Assembly: GCA_944320775.1 (NCBI GenBank)
Contig: CALUIV010000027.1
Span: forward strand, 1 to 40,642
Origin: an uncultured Paraprevotella sp.
GTDB taxonomy: Bacteria > Bacteroidota > Bacteroidia > Bacteroidales > Bacteroidaceae
Length of the DNA: 40,642 bases
Direction: 5' to 3'
The notes under the pieces are model-generated. The model saw only the letters and a program-made list of their open reading frames with translations, ran no database searches and was not told the origin of the DNA. The position numbers were made by a program, and so were the translations under genes. Positions within the stretch are counted from its first letter, which is position 1, and each line of letters begins with the position of its first letter. This document shows positions 16,753-26,260 of the stretch, in pieces.

Positions 16753-18183
16753 TTAGTTCGCACCGAAGGTTAGCATTGCCGCCTGGCAGAGCGTTTCATA
16801 AATCGGTGAAACGAGACCAAGTGCTACGATAGCTATCAGGCAGACTACCAGTGTAAGTTGGCCGAGACGTCCGGTGCGGAAGGTCGGAGCCGGATTATCC
16901 GACGGATCGATGTACATGGCCCGTACGACCAGCAAATAATAGTAGAGTGAAATGACCGTATTGATCAGCGCCAGAAACGTGACGATCCAGTGTCCTTCGC
17001 GCGCGGCTGCGGCAAATACGAAGAATTTGCTGAAGAATCCGGCAAAGGGCGGGATACCGGCCAGAGAGAACAGGGCCAGCGTGAGTACGAGCGTCAGGCG
17101 TGGGTTTGTCGTGTAGAGAGCGCGATAGTCGTCGCGGTCCACATGTCCGCCTGTATGTTGTTCAATTTCGTTGATAACACAGAATACAGCCAGGTTGGCG
17201 GCCATATAAGCCAAAATGTAATAGGTTAGTGCTGCCGTACCTGTAGCACCGGCCAAAATGGCCAGCAGAATATAACCAGCCTGTGAAATACTACTGTAGG
17301 CCATAAAGCGTTTCATGTTTTGTTGATGCAGAGCCATCAGGTTGCCTACGGTGATAGTCAGAACAATAACTACGGAGAGTAACAGCTCCCAGTTTTCGGC
17401 CATCGGACCGAATACGCGTAGCAGGATGTTGACCAACGCAAAGGCTGCTGCGCCTTTGGATACGACCGACAGATAGCCGCCTACTGTTGTCGGGGCTCCT
17501 TGGTAAGTGTCTGGCGTCCACGCATGGAACGGCACCAGACTCAGCTTGAAGCCCAGACCGGCAAAGAAAAAGACGAGTGCGCCCATTTGAAGCGGTGAAC
17601 CGACAATGTGTTCCGGCATATCACTGAAATAAAGGGTTCCGACAGTGCCGTAGAGCAATGAAATGCCGAAAAGCATCAAGGCAGATGAGAACATGGCGCT
17701 CAAGATAAACTTCATACCGGCCTCTGCGCTTCCGGCCCGGTATTTGTCAAAAGCGATGAGGCAGGCCATCGGGATGCTGGCCATTTCCAGTCCGACGTAG
17801 AACATCAGGAAATGACCTGCACTGGTCATGAAGAACATTCCTAACAGGGTAGTGAAAACTAAAATATAAAACTCACCGGCTTTATGATTGTTGTCCGACA
17901 GGCGGATCCAGGGGCCGGCCTGCAGGACGACCAGCAGGGTTCCGATCGTAAGGATTGATTTTACGGCCGATGACATCGGTGATGAATGATACATACCACC
18001 GAAGAGTGTTTCTTCTGACAGCGTCAGGTTTGTGGCCAGATGCACCAGAAGCAGACCGATGGTGATCAGCTGCAGGATGCGGTGATTCGGTTGCCGGATG
18101 GTCAGGTCGGCAAAGAGCAGGATGATGATGAAACAGGCAAGCATCACCTCCGGTTGCATGTGGAGTAGGGTTGCAATATTCAT
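16753..18183 (-). CDS. nuoN: NADH-quinone oxidoreductase subunit N
   Basis: Antiporter-like, proton-pumping membrane subunit of respiratory complex I, 476 residues with about fourteen helices. Key residues are present: the TM5 glutamate in FYVGLEMAS (E133) and the TM7 lysine in GLGFKLSLVPFH (K213), followed by WTPDTYQGAP. Last gene of the operon, 116 nt after nuoM, and followed by the terminator at 16639-16690. Confidence 0.95.
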   Translation of the reverse strand: MNIATLLHMQPEVMLACFIIILLFADLTIRQPNHRILQLITIGLLLVHLATNLTLSEETLFGGMYHSSPMSSAVKSILTIGTLLVVLQAGPWIRLSDNNHKAGEFYILVFTTLLGMFFMTSAGHFLMFYVGLEMASIPMACLIAFDKYRAGSAEAGMKFILSAMFSSALMLFGISLLYGTVGTLYFSDMPEHIVGSPLQMGALVFFFAGLGFKLSLVPFHAWTPDTYQGAPTTVGGYLSVVSKGAAAFALVNILLRVFGPMAENWELLLSVVIVLTITVGNLMALHQQNMKRFMAYSSISQAGYILLAILAGATGTAALTYYILAYMAANLAVFCVINEIEQHTGGHVDRDDYRALYTTNPRLTLVLTLALFSLAGIPPFAGFFSKFFVFAAAAREGHWIVTFLALINTVISLYYYLLVVRAMYIDPSDNPAPTFRTGRLGQLTLVVCLIAIVALGLVSPIYETLCQAAMLTFGAN

Positions 18184-18299
18184 ATTTCTTTTACGTTATG
18201 CTTCGCCGTGAGGCGGATAGCAAGATTTCTATTTTTATCTTTTATCTGATAGTACAAACTCAGGCAAGCTGAGTCTTTAAGAATGTTTGATGGTTGCGG

Positions 18300-19784
18300 T
18301 CAGGAGCAGGCCAGGCGTTCGATTACAGGGGCTACACTCTCGTTGATGATGGTACTGGCCCAGTAAGGAGCCATTCCGAGAGCGGCTACACAGGCAATCA
18401 GGCAAATAACAGCCGTACGCTCATCCCACGTAGCATCCGTGAGTTTCTCAAATTCCGGATTTTTGCAGGTTCCGTAAAGAATACGACCAACCGTGCGCAA
18501 GATATAGACCGCCGTGATGACAATACTCGTTGTGGCAATAATCGTACAGACGCGGTGGAACAGGTCGGGATGTTCAAACGAACCGACGAACACCGTCATT
18601 TCGGCAACGAATCCGCTTAGTCCCGGAAGTCCCAGATTGGCCAGACCGGCAATGACATAGGCTACAGCCAGAAATGGCATGATACGCATCAGGCCACCCA
18701 AAAGACGGATGTCGCGCGTGTGTGTCCGTCCGTAAATCATACCGATTACGGCAAAGAACAGCGCCGTCATCAGACCGTGGCTGAGCATTTGCAGGATCGC
18801 GCCGGTACAAGCTGTACGTGTCATCATGAGCAGAGCAAAAAGAACCAGGCCGCAGTGACTTACGGATGAGTATGCATTGATATATTTCAGGTCGGTTTGA
18901 ACAACGGCACTTAGAGCTCCGTAGACTACCGAAATCGTCGTCAGTACGAGGAACAGTCCGCTCCATTCCTGTGCGCCTTCAGGCATGAGCCAAATGGCGA
19001 TACGGAAGCAGCCGTAACCGCCCAGTTTCATCAGTACACCTGCATGAAGCATACTCACTGCCGTCGGAGCGGATGCATGACCGTCGGGACTCCATGTATG
19101 GAACGGGAAAAGTGCTCCCAGTACGCCGAAACCTAAGAATACGAGCGGGAAAAATATATGTTGTATGTTGGCAGGGATTGACATGCTGGCCAGTTCCAGA
19201 ATGTTCATGGTTGTGGCGCCGGCTCCATAATAGATACCTAGGATGCCGATCAGCAGAAAGGCCGAACCGCCCATGAGCATCAGTGTCAGTTTCATGGCAG
19301 CATATTCCTTGCGTCCGCTACCCCACACTCCGATAAGCAGATACATCGGAATGAGTGCCGTTTCGTAGAAAAGGAACATGGTGAACAGGTCGGTCGAGAT
19401 AAAGAAGCCGAACACACCCAATGCCAACAGTGTGAACCACAGAAAATATTCTTTTGTCATGGGTTTCAGGCGCCAGGAAGCAAATGTTCCTGTAAACATA
19501 ATGATAGCGCTCAGCAGAAGCATGACCACTGAGATACCGTCCACACCCGTGGAATAGGCTATGTGAAGCGGCTCGTACCATGTTACGGAATCCGTGAAGA
19601 GCATATCGGCTGTTGCACCGCCTTGACGTAGGTTGGTATATTCTACGGCCAGCCCTATGGCCAGTATGAGTAGTGCGCTTGATCCGGCCAGCATCACACC
19701 GCGTGTCTGGTTTAGCGTGCGCGACGCCCAAAGACCCGCCAGCATCAGCAGCGGAATCAAAACGAATAAACTAAGGATATTCAT
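18300..19784 (-). CDS. nuoM: NADH-quinone oxidoreductase subunit M
   Basis: Antiporter-like subunit of 494 residues with about fourteen helices. The TM5 glutamate is present (FLFYETALIP, E141), as is the later lysine in LMKLGGYG (K253). At the TM7 site where most NuoM proteins have a lysine seven residues before PFH's histidine, the sequence reads FGVLGALFPFH, so leucine (L222) takes that place; I re-read the codons to confirm it. The following WSPDGHASAPTAVSMLHAG block is intact, so the gene is not decayed. Sits 33 nt after nuoL. Confidence 0.95.
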   Translation of the reverse strand: MNILSLFVLIPLLMLAGLWASRTLNQTRGVMLAGSSALLILAIGLAVEYTNLRQGGATADMLFTDSVTWYEPLHIAYSTGVDGISVVMLLLSAIIMFTGTFASWRLKPMTKEYFLWFTLLALGVFGFFISTDLFTMFLFYETALIPMYLLIGVWGSGRKEYAAMKLTLMLMGGSAFLLIGILGIYYGAGATTMNILELASMSIPANIQHIFFPLVFLGFGVLGALFPFHTWSPDGHASAPTAVSMLHAGVLMKLGGYGCFRIAIWLMPEGAQEWSGLFLVLTTISVVYGALSAVVQTDLKYINAYSSVSHCGLVLFALLMMTRTACTGAILQMLSHGLMTALFFAVIGMIYGRTHTRDIRLLGGLMRIMPFLAVAYVIAGLANLGLPGLSGFVAEMTVFVGSFEHPDLFHRVCTIIATTSIVITAVYILRTVGRILYGTCKNPEFEKLTDATWDERTAVICLIACVAALGMAPYWASTIINESVAPVIERLACS

Positions 19785-19817
19785 ATCTTTTATCTGTTAT
19801 TCTTTAATAATTAGATT

Positions 19818-21713
19818 TTAAAACATCCCTTCGGCGGCTAGCAGCAGGATAATGGTCAATGCCACAATTCCTCCCAGGAATAAGATCATATACGTCTGGA
19901 CACGTCCGTTTTGCAGCGGTTGCAGTTCTTCACCGGCTGCGTTCGCACTCCAGGCCATGAAATCCATGAAACGGTCGATCACGTGGCGGTCGAACCAGGC
20001 AATTGGGGTTGACAGGCAACCGAAGATGATCCGATGGGTTACGAACTGCCACATTTCATCGAAATAGAAGCGGCGGTAAGCAGCCTGATGCAGCTTCGGA
20101 CAAGCTTTTTCAATGCGTGTAGGTACAGTAGAATGTCCGTTCAGATAAAAAGTCAATGCAAGGGCAATGGCCACTACGGCAAAGGCAATGCTTGTCAGTG
20201 CCACTTGCATGTCGAGATGAATTTCATAAGGTGTGCCGTCGGCCGAGATGAACGTTCCGAATGGCACCCAGCCCATGACGCATGTCAGCGCAGCCAGTAT
20301 CAGCAATGGCAATGTCATTACAGCCGGACTTTCATGAGCATGCTCTGTTTCTTGCGAAGCCTTTCCCCAGAAGATACGGCAGTAGAGTCGGAACATATAG
20401 AAAGCAGTCAGTGCAGCGATACCTGTCATGGTCCATCCGATGGTCGGACTGTAGCGGAAACAGGCTGTCAGAATTTCATCTTTCGAGAAGAAACCTGAGA
20501 ATGGCGGGATTCCGGCAATCGCCAGACAGGCAATGAGGAAGGTGATGTGCGTCAGTGGCATACGGCCGGCCAGTCTTCCCATAGCCGACATCTCGTTGCT
20601 GTGTACGGCGTGAATCACACTACCTGCTCCAAGGAACAGTAAGGCTTTGAATAACGCATGGGTTGTCAGATGGAAGAGTGAGGCCATGTAACCCAGTCCG
20701 CCTGTGTGCGGATCGGTCGAGGTGCATACGCCCAGTGCTACCATCATGAAACCGATTTGTGAAATGGTCGAGAAAGCCAGCACGCGTTTGATATCTGTCT
20801 GTACACAGGCTACAATTGCAGCATAGAGTGCTGTCAGGGCGCCTACCCAGGCGATGGCGTGAAGCACTTCCGGTGCATAGGTTACGAAAAGAGGGAATAG
20901 GCGTGCTACCTGGTAAACACCGGCTACCACCATTGTTGCGGCGTGAATCAGTGCCGATACAGGAGTCGGTCCTTCCATGGCATCAGGCAACCAGATATGG
21001 AGCGGCAGCATGGCGCTCTTGCCCGCACCGCCTACAAACATCAGTCCCAGTGCCCATGGCAACATCATGCCTCCTGCGGCCAGTGCTGCCGGATCGGGAC
21101 GGAAATCAAACGTTCCCAAATAATATCCGTAAATCAGGATACCAATCAGGAAACCCAGATCGGCAAAACGTGTAACGATAAATGCTTTCTTACTTGCTGC
21201 GATGGCTGCCGGACGTGTATAATAGAATCCAATGAGCAGATAGGATGAGACACCTACGAGTTCCCAGAACAGATACATCTGGAACACTCCAGGTGCTACG
21301 ACCAGTCCCATCATCGCAAAGCTGAACAGTCCCAAAAAGGCATAGTAGCGTTGGAATCCCCGTTCGCCTTTCATATAACCCAATGAGTAAATGTGCACCA
21401 TAAGGCTTACTGTGGAGATGACTCCCAGCATCAATACCGACGGTGCGTCAATAAGCAGTCCTAAATTGATGCCCAGACCATGACCGAAAGGCAACCATTC
21501 GAAACAGAACGGCAGGAGCTCAGGGCGTACTCCCGTGGCATCGGGGGCGAGAGCCAGATAGTCGGCTACTGCCGTCCAGCTCAGCAAGGCAGCTACTGCA
21601 AGGAGTCCTGTGGCAAACAGGCCGGCCGCACGATGCGTCCATTTCATACCGGTCAGCGCCAATATCAGAAAGCTGAGTAAAGGCAGTAGCAGAATGTAAA
21701 GAGTATATTCCAT
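19818..21713 (-). CDS. nuoL: NADH-quinone oxidoreductase subunit L
   Basis: Distal antiporter-like proton-pumping subunit, 631 residues, about sixteen helices including the C-terminal extension that forms the lateral helix along the membrane arm. Key residues: E151 in YLFWELVGVSSY, K232 and H239 in GAGKSAMLPLHIWLPDAM. The C-terminus ends in a hydrophobic helix (MILFLGGIVALTIILLLAA). Gap of 93 nt to nuoK and 33 nt to nuoM, consistent with one operon. Confidence 0.96.
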   Translation of the reverse strand: MEYTLYILLLPLLSFLILALTGMKWTHRAAGLFATGLLAVAALLSWTAVADYLALAPDATGVRPELLPFCFEWLPFGHGLGINLGLLIDAPSVLMLGVISTVSLMVHIYSLGYMKGERGFQRYYAFLGLFSFAMMGLVVAPGVFQMYLFWELVGVSSYLLIGFYYTRPAAIAASKKAFIVTRFADLGFLIGILIYGYYLGTFDFRPDPAALAAGGMMLPWALGLMFVGGAGKSAMLPLHIWLPDAMEGPTPVSALIHAATMVVAGVYQVARLFPLFVTYAPEVLHAIAWVGALTALYAAIVACVQTDIKRVLAFSTISQIGFMMVALGVCTSTDPHTGGLGYMASLFHLTTHALFKALLFLGAGSVIHAVHSNEMSAMGRLAGRMPLTHITFLIACLAIAGIPPFSGFFSKDEILTACFRYSPTIGWTMTGIAALTAFYMFRLYCRIFWGKASQETEHAHESPAVMTLPLLILAALTCVMGWVPFGTFISADGTPYEIHLDMQVALTSIAFAVVAIALALTFYLNGHSTVPTRIEKACPKLHQAAYRRFYFDEMWQFVTHRIIFGCLSTPIAWFDRHVIDRFMDFMAWSANAAGEELQPLQNGRVQTYMILFLGGIVALTIILLLAAEGMF

Positions 21714-21806
21714 AATAGGTCTTGAATTGTTTCGGTTTTTAAACGTTGTTGTCGTCGTTTCTCCGGATGTCGGAGTATTTTATATTTCTTTCATCCGATT
21801 TTTTGT

Positions 21807-22124
21807 CTACCCTTTCATGTGCGATACGTCGTCGGTCAGTACCCGGTTGAAATTACGGTAGACGTTGATGATGATGGCAATGGCTACTGCCGTTTCTGCA
21901 GCTGCAATGGCGATACCGAACAAACTGAAGAAATGCCCTTCGAGCTGTCCCGGAAACAGATATCGGTTGAACACAGCAAAGTTGATGTTCGAAGCGTTGA
22001 GCATCAGTTCCACTGAAATCAGCATGGCCAGCAGGTTCTTGCGTGTGCAGAAACCATATATACCGCAGAAGAGCATCACAGTGCTCACCACCAAATAGTG
22101 GAATACGTGGATTTCAAGTTCCAT
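21807..22124 (-). CDS. nuoK: NADH-quinone oxidoreductase subunit K
   Basis: Small membrane subunit of 105 residues with three helices. Both conserved membrane glutamates of the family are visible: E39 in LLAMLISVELMLNASNINF and E77 in IAIAAAETAVAIAI. Lies between nuoJ (99 nt) and nuoL (93 nt). Confidence 0.96.
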   Translation of the reverse strand: MELEIHVFHYLVVSTVMLFCGIYGFCTRKNLLAMLISVELMLNASNINFAVFNRYLFPGQLEGHFFSLFGIAIAAAETAVAIAIIINVYRNFNRVLTDDVSHMKG

Positions 22125-22223
22125 AGTAATTGTATTTTTATGTTGCCGGCGTGATTCTTTTTCCTGAAGTAAGTTGCTTCCAGCCGGCTATGTGGAGCAG
22201 CAAACTGTTTGCGTGGTGTGCAT

Positions 22224-22742
22224 TTATTTGTGACGGCGTGCGATCAGAATCGCTCCGATCATACAAGCCACGAGCAGCACGCTTACGATCTCGAAGGGCA
22301 ATACATACTGATACTTGTCGCTGCCGATCATGGCATGGCCGATTTCGCGTGCTGGCAGTTCCACGCCCTGTGGGATCGCCACCAGAGCAAAATGTTGTGA
22401 AGCCAACAGGAATATGACCAGAACGGCTCCTGTCGCCGTAGCAGCCAGAACGGCTGCCAGCCGACCGCGTCCGATGCGGTAGCGCATGGTCTGACTTGAG
22501 CGCGTAAGCAATATTGAGAAAATGTAAAGCACTACGATACCTCCGGCATAGACCATCAGCTGTACGGCACCTAAGTACGTGTAGCCCAGCATCGAATAGA
22601 TCACTCCAGTGCCGAAAAGCACGAACAGCAGATATGTAGCTGAGCGCACGATACGCCCTGTTGTGACGGCCAGTATCGAGCAGACGATAATGACTGCCGC
22701 CGTAGCGTAGAACGTGATGTCGAGTAAGGACAAATCCATCAT
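22224..22742 (-). CDS. nuoJ: NADH-quinone oxidoreductase subunit J
   Basis: Membrane subunit of 172 residues with five helices. The conserved TM3 segment with the pi-bulge region is clear (YLGAVQLMVYAGGIVVLYIF). The last helix is FEIVSVLLVACMIGAILIA. Follows nuoI by 38 nt. Confidence 0.95.
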   Translation of the reverse strand: MMDLSLLDITFYATAAVIIVCSILAVTTGRIVRSATYLLFVLFGTGVIYSMLGYTYLGAVQLMVYAGGIVVLYIFSILLTRSSQTMRYRIGRGRLAAVLAATATGAVLVIFLLASQHFALVAIPQGVELPAREIGHAMIGSDKYQYVLPFEIVSVLLVACMIGAILIARRHK

Positions 22743-22780
22743 AAGTATATTAATTTTATATCGTTAGTCATATATTTGTT

Positions 22781-23257
22781 TTATTTCCAGTCGTGACAGC
22801 GGTTGTCCTCCGGTTTTGTCAGGTCAAGCCGCAGACGATCCCGTTCAAATACTGCGTTCTCGAAATCGTTGCTGAATTCGATTGCGCCGTGTGGACATGC
22901 TTCGACACACAGCTGGCAGTACAGACACGATCCCAAATCGTAATGGTAGGCCTTCAGTTGTTTACGTTTGCGTCCTTCAGGTGTCTCTACGGTATCGGCT
23001 TCGATCTGGATTGTACCGTTCGGGCAGTTCATTTGACACAACCCACAGGCGATACAGCGCGGTTGTCCATTCTCATCGGTTACGAGACGTAGGCGTCCAC
23101 GATGGCGTTCAGGGATATGGAGTGTTGTGTGCCGGTTCTCGGGATATTCTTCAGTGACCGGTTTTTGCCGGAACACCTTCATCGACGTACCCATACCTGT
23201 TGCAAGGCTTTTCAGGCCCGTGGCCCAGCCCCGGAAATATTCTTTGAATGTTGCCAT
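22781..23257 (-). CDS. nuoI: NADH-quinone oxidoreductase subunit I (two 4Fe-4S clusters)
   Basis: 158 residues, ferredoxin-like subunit that passes electrons through clusters N6a and N6b towards N2 in NuoB. The two motifs are CIACGLCQMNCPNG (C68, C71, C74, C78) and CLYCQLCVEACPHG (C111, C114, C117, C121). An N-terminal amphipathic stretch (EYFRGWATGLKSLATGM) is the usual membrane-docking helix. With NuoEFG missing from the locus, NuoI is a plausible docking point for an alternative electron donor. That last point is inference. Confidence 0.96.
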   Translation of the reverse strand: MATFKEYFRGWATGLKSLATGMGTSMKVFRQKPVTEEYPENRHTTLHIPERHRGRLRLVTDENGQPRCIACGLCQMNCPNGTIQIEADTVETPEGRKRKQLKAYHYDLGSCLYCQLCVEACPHGAIEFSNDFENAVFERDRLRLDLTKPEDNRCHDWK

Positions 23258-23342
23258 GATTATAGTCTTTTGTTTCTATTATTATTCATCAGTAGATCAT
23301 TCTCTTGGAAAACAGATGTTTTCAATACCGGTTTTTAGTAGG

Positions 23343-24428
23343 TTAGAGTACGAGTCCGAATATGACGCAGAGTGTCATCAGCAGGACGATAACCAGCGAC
23401 AGCGGCATCAGGTATTTCCATTCCAGCGTAAGCACCTGGTCAATACGCAGACGGGGAAAAGTCCAGCGGATCCACATGAGCAGAAAAACTACGGCAAATG
23501 TTTTTCCTACAAACCATACTACACCTGGAATCCAGTCCATCACAGCATTCAGTCCGTCCAGTCCCGGTATATGAAACGGCATCCAGCCACCCAGGAAAAG
23601 CGTTGAGGCGATACCGGCCGTGATAAACAGGTTGAGGTATTCTGCCAGATAGAAGAATCCGAAATGCATGCCTGAATATTCTGTGTGGTAACCTGCCGTA
23701 AGCTCCTGTTCGGCTTCAGCCAGGTCAAACGGACCACGATTGGCTTCTGCATTACCTGCAATCAGATAAACGCAAAATGCCAGCAGCGCAGGAATATGTC
23801 CGCGGAAGATATTCCACAGGTGTTCCTGTTCCATGACAATCTCCTGAATGTCCATCGTACCGCTGAGAAGAACCATGGTCAGAACGGTCAGTCCGATAGA
23901 GAGTTCGTAGCTGATAATCATAGCACCGCTACGTACGGCACCGATTACGGTGTATTTGCTGTTACTGCTCCAGCCGGCCAGCAGAATACCCAGCACGCCG
24001 ATGGATGAGGCGGCCAGCACAAAAAAGATTCCGATGTCCATACGGAGAATTTCTGCCCCTTGATTCCACGGCAGACAGGCAAAACTGAAGATTGAGGCCA
24101 GAATCACCAGAAATGGGGCAAGATTGTAGAGAAAACGATCGGCATGACGCAGGCTGATGATCTCTTTGGTCAGAATTTTCAGTACATCGGCCGGTACTTG
24201 GAGCAATCCGCCCCGTCCACCTACACGGTTCGGTCCGATACGGCACTGGAAGGCTGCGCAGACACGACGTTCCATATAGATCAGCACGATGGCGAGCAAT
24301 GCATAAAGCACGATAATCAGCAGACCTACAGCTATACCCTCGAGCGTAATGGCCAGTCCTTCAGGCATAAGGCTTGAAAGTGTCCCGTGTATAGACTGGT
24401 TGAGCGAGTTTATATCGTAATAGTTCAT
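23343..24428 (-). CDS. nuoH: NADH-quinone oxidoreductase subunit H
   Basis: Membrane subunit of 361 residues with eight helices that forms the quinone chamber with NuoB and NuoD. Conserved blocks visible: YMERRVCAAFQCRIGPNRVG (loop 1), NRGPFDLAEAEQELTAGYHT (with the acidic loop) and MWIRWTFPRLRIDQ near the end. It is separated from nuoCD by an unusual 158-bp gap containing repeats and from nuoI by 85 nt. Confidence 0.96.
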   Translation of the reverse strand: MNYYDINSLNQSIHGTLSSLMPEGLAITLEGIAVGLLIIVLYALLAIVLIYMERRVCAAFQCRIGPNRVGGRGGLLQVPADVLKILTKEIISLRHADRFLYNLAPFLVILASIFSFACLPWNQGAEILRMDIGIFFVLAASSIGVLGILLAGWSSNSKYTVIGAVRSGAMIISYELSIGLTVLTMVLLSGTMDIQEIVMEQEHLWNIFRGHIPALLAFCVYLIAGNAEANRGPFDLAEAEQELTAGYHTEYSGMHFGFFYLAEYLNLFITAGIASTLFLGGWMPFHIPGLDGLNAVMDWIPGVVWFVGKTFAVVFLLMWIRWTFPRLRIDQVLTLEWKYLMPLSLVIVLLMTLCVIFGLVL

Positions 24429-24467
24429 AAATGTTTGAATGTTTTTAGTTCTTGTTTTTTGTTTATG

Positions 24468-24570
24468 GTTGAGGGTTCTTGGTTTAGAGCCTTTGGGTCT
24501 TGGTTGATCGTTCTTGGCTTAGAGCTCTGGGTTTTTAATTGGGAGTATAATTATAGGCTCAACCCTCAAC
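24468..24570. repeat. Repeat-bearing insert between nuoCD and nuoH
   Basis: The gap 24429-24586 holds an inverted pair GTTGAGGGTT (24468-24477) and AACCCTCAAC (24561-24570). Inside is an imperfect 35-bp-period direct repeat (24475-24498 and 24510-24532, both GTTCTTGG[TC]TTAGAG...). A doubled CAACTCTCAT lies just outside the right arm. No other nuo gap looks like this. It could be a small non-autonomous repeat element; identity unknown. Confidence 0.55.
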
Positions 24571-24586
24571 TCTCATCTCTCAACTC

Positions 24587-26215
24587 TCATCGGTCAATAT
24601 CTGGAATCACGAAATCAATTGAACCGCCAATGGCAATCAGGTCGGCCAGTTTTGCTCCGCGACAGGCCGTATCCATTGTATGTACCAGCGGGAGTCCTGT
24701 CGAACGGAAATGGAGCCGATAGGGTGATTTGTCGCCTCGGCTTTCGAGTAATACACCGAAGGCGCCCCGGCTGGCTTCTACTGATGCCGTAAAGATACCT
24801 TCCGGCAATTTGATGATCGGTTTGGTTTTCGTGCGAACCGGTCCTTCGGGGATACGGTCAATAAGCTGTTCAATGATGCGGCAGGACTGTTCGATTTCGT
24901 CCATACGCACCAGATAACGGGCCATGGAGTCGCCTTCCGTCCGTACCACTTCTTCAAAGTCAACCTGATCGTAAACAGCATATGGATGCCGCTTGCGTAC
25001 ATCATTGGCCCAGCCTGATGCGCGGCCGGTACCTCCGGTTGCTCCAAGTCCGATGACCTGTTCGCGTGAGAGTCGGCCAACACCTTCCAAGCGAGTCTTG
25101 GCGATGATGCTTCCGGTAAAAATATTATGATAATCAGGCAGAACTTGACGTAGATGTACGATAAACTCTTTTGTCTTGTTGCAGAAATCAGGATGCAGGT
25201 CGGCCCGCACACCACCGATAACGTTGTAGTTCTGGATGAGTCGTCCGCCCGTTGTCTCTTCGAAAATATTGAGGATCATTTCGCGTTCGCGGAATCCGTA
25301 GAAGAATGGCGTGAGCGCACCCATATCCATAGCCAGGCAGGAATAGAAAAGCAAGTGCGAGTCGATGCGTTGCAATTCATCCATAATCGTACGGATGTAT
25401 TCGGCCCGTTCGGGAACTTCAAGTTCCATGGCTCCTTCGATGCAGCGGCACAGAGCATGGCGGTTCTGGTGTGCGCTCAGGTAGTCCAGTCGGTCGGTCA
25501 TGGCTAGTGTCTGTGGATAAGTCATCCGTTCGGCCATTTTTTCAATGCCGCGGTGTATGTAACCCAAAATAGGGTCTACATGGCGGATAACTTCACCGTC
25601 GAGTGCCGTACGCAGACGCAGTACACCGTGGGTTGACGGGTGTTGCGGTCCGATATTGACCACAAAATCATCGTTGCCAAACAATTGATGTTCGTGGCAT
25701 TCCAACGTGCCGTCGGGGCGAAGGGTGTATTCTTCGGTTGTGTCTGCATTAATTTCGTTATCAAGTGTCAGTTCGTTGGCAGTTGCGTCGTAATCTTTGC
25801 GCAATGGGTAGCCTTTCCAGTCTTCACGCAAGTAGAGTCGTCGCATATCCGGGTTACCTGTAAAACGGATGCCTAAAAAATCAAAAGCTTCACGCTCTTT
25901 GATTTCAGCAGTCGGCCATAACGTACTTACGCTCGGTAACAGCGGGCGTTCCCGGTCGGTTGTCTGCGTACGCAGAATGATGCGTTCGCCGGTGGCTGTC
26001 GATTCAAGCTGGTAGAGTACACCCAATCCTTCTTCGCCCCAATCCATTCCGGTCAGGTCATAGAGGAAATCCATTGCACCTTCCGGCCGTTGTGCCAAAG
26101 CCTGAGCGGCAGCCGGAAGCTCTTCAGGAGTTACCGCCACAATCTGTATACCATCTGTTTCAGTAACGATGTGTGCTTCGGGTGCTGCCTTTATGATTGT
26201 ATCCAATAGATTCAT
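24587..26215 (-). CDS. nuoCD: NADH-quinone oxidoreductase fused subunits C/D
   Basis: 542 residues joining NuoC (about 1-150, with the signature EREAFDFLGIRFTGNPDMRR) and NuoD (about 172-542), a fusion also known from E. coli. The NuoD part shows the quinone-site block GPQHPSTHGVLRLR, the segment RLDYLSAHQNRHAL and a complete C-terminus (EASRGAFGVLLESRG, ending IDFVIPDID). It forms the quinone-binding connecting module with NuoB and NuoI. Starts 45 nt after nuoB. Confidence 0.96.
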   Translation of the reverse strand: MNLLDTIIKAAPEAHIVTETDGIQIVAVTPEELPAAAQALAQRPEGAMDFLYDLTGMDWGEEGLGVLYQLESTATGERIILRTQTTDRERPLLPSVSTLWPTAEIKEREAFDFLGIRFTGNPDMRRLYLREDWKGYPLRKDYDATANELTLDNEINADTTEEYTLRPDGTLECHEHQLFGNDDFVVNIGPQHPSTHGVLRLRTALDGEVIRHVDPILGYIHRGIEKMAERMTYPQTLAMTDRLDYLSAHQNRHALCRCIEGAMELEVPERAEYIRTIMDELQRIDSHLLFYSCLAMDMGALTPFFYGFREREMILNIFEETTGGRLIQNYNVIGGVRADLHPDFCNKTKEFIVHLRQVLPDYHNIFTGSIIAKTRLEGVGRLSREQVIGLGATGGTGRASGWANDVRKRHPYAVYDQVDFEEVVRTEGDSMARYLVRMDEIEQSCRIIEQLIDRIPEGPVRTKTKPIIKLPEGIFTASVEASRGAFGVLLESRGDKSPYRLHFRSTGLPLVHTMDTACRGAKLADLIAIGGSIDFVIPDIDR

Positions 26216-26260
26216 ATATTGTCGTTTTTGTTTTTGTTCGTTTGATTACTGCCTTGTTAT

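Noticed and set aside
18240-18300. Small stem (ACTCAG/CTGAGT) in the nuoM-nuoN gap
   Set aside because: Only 6 bp, with no flanking signals.
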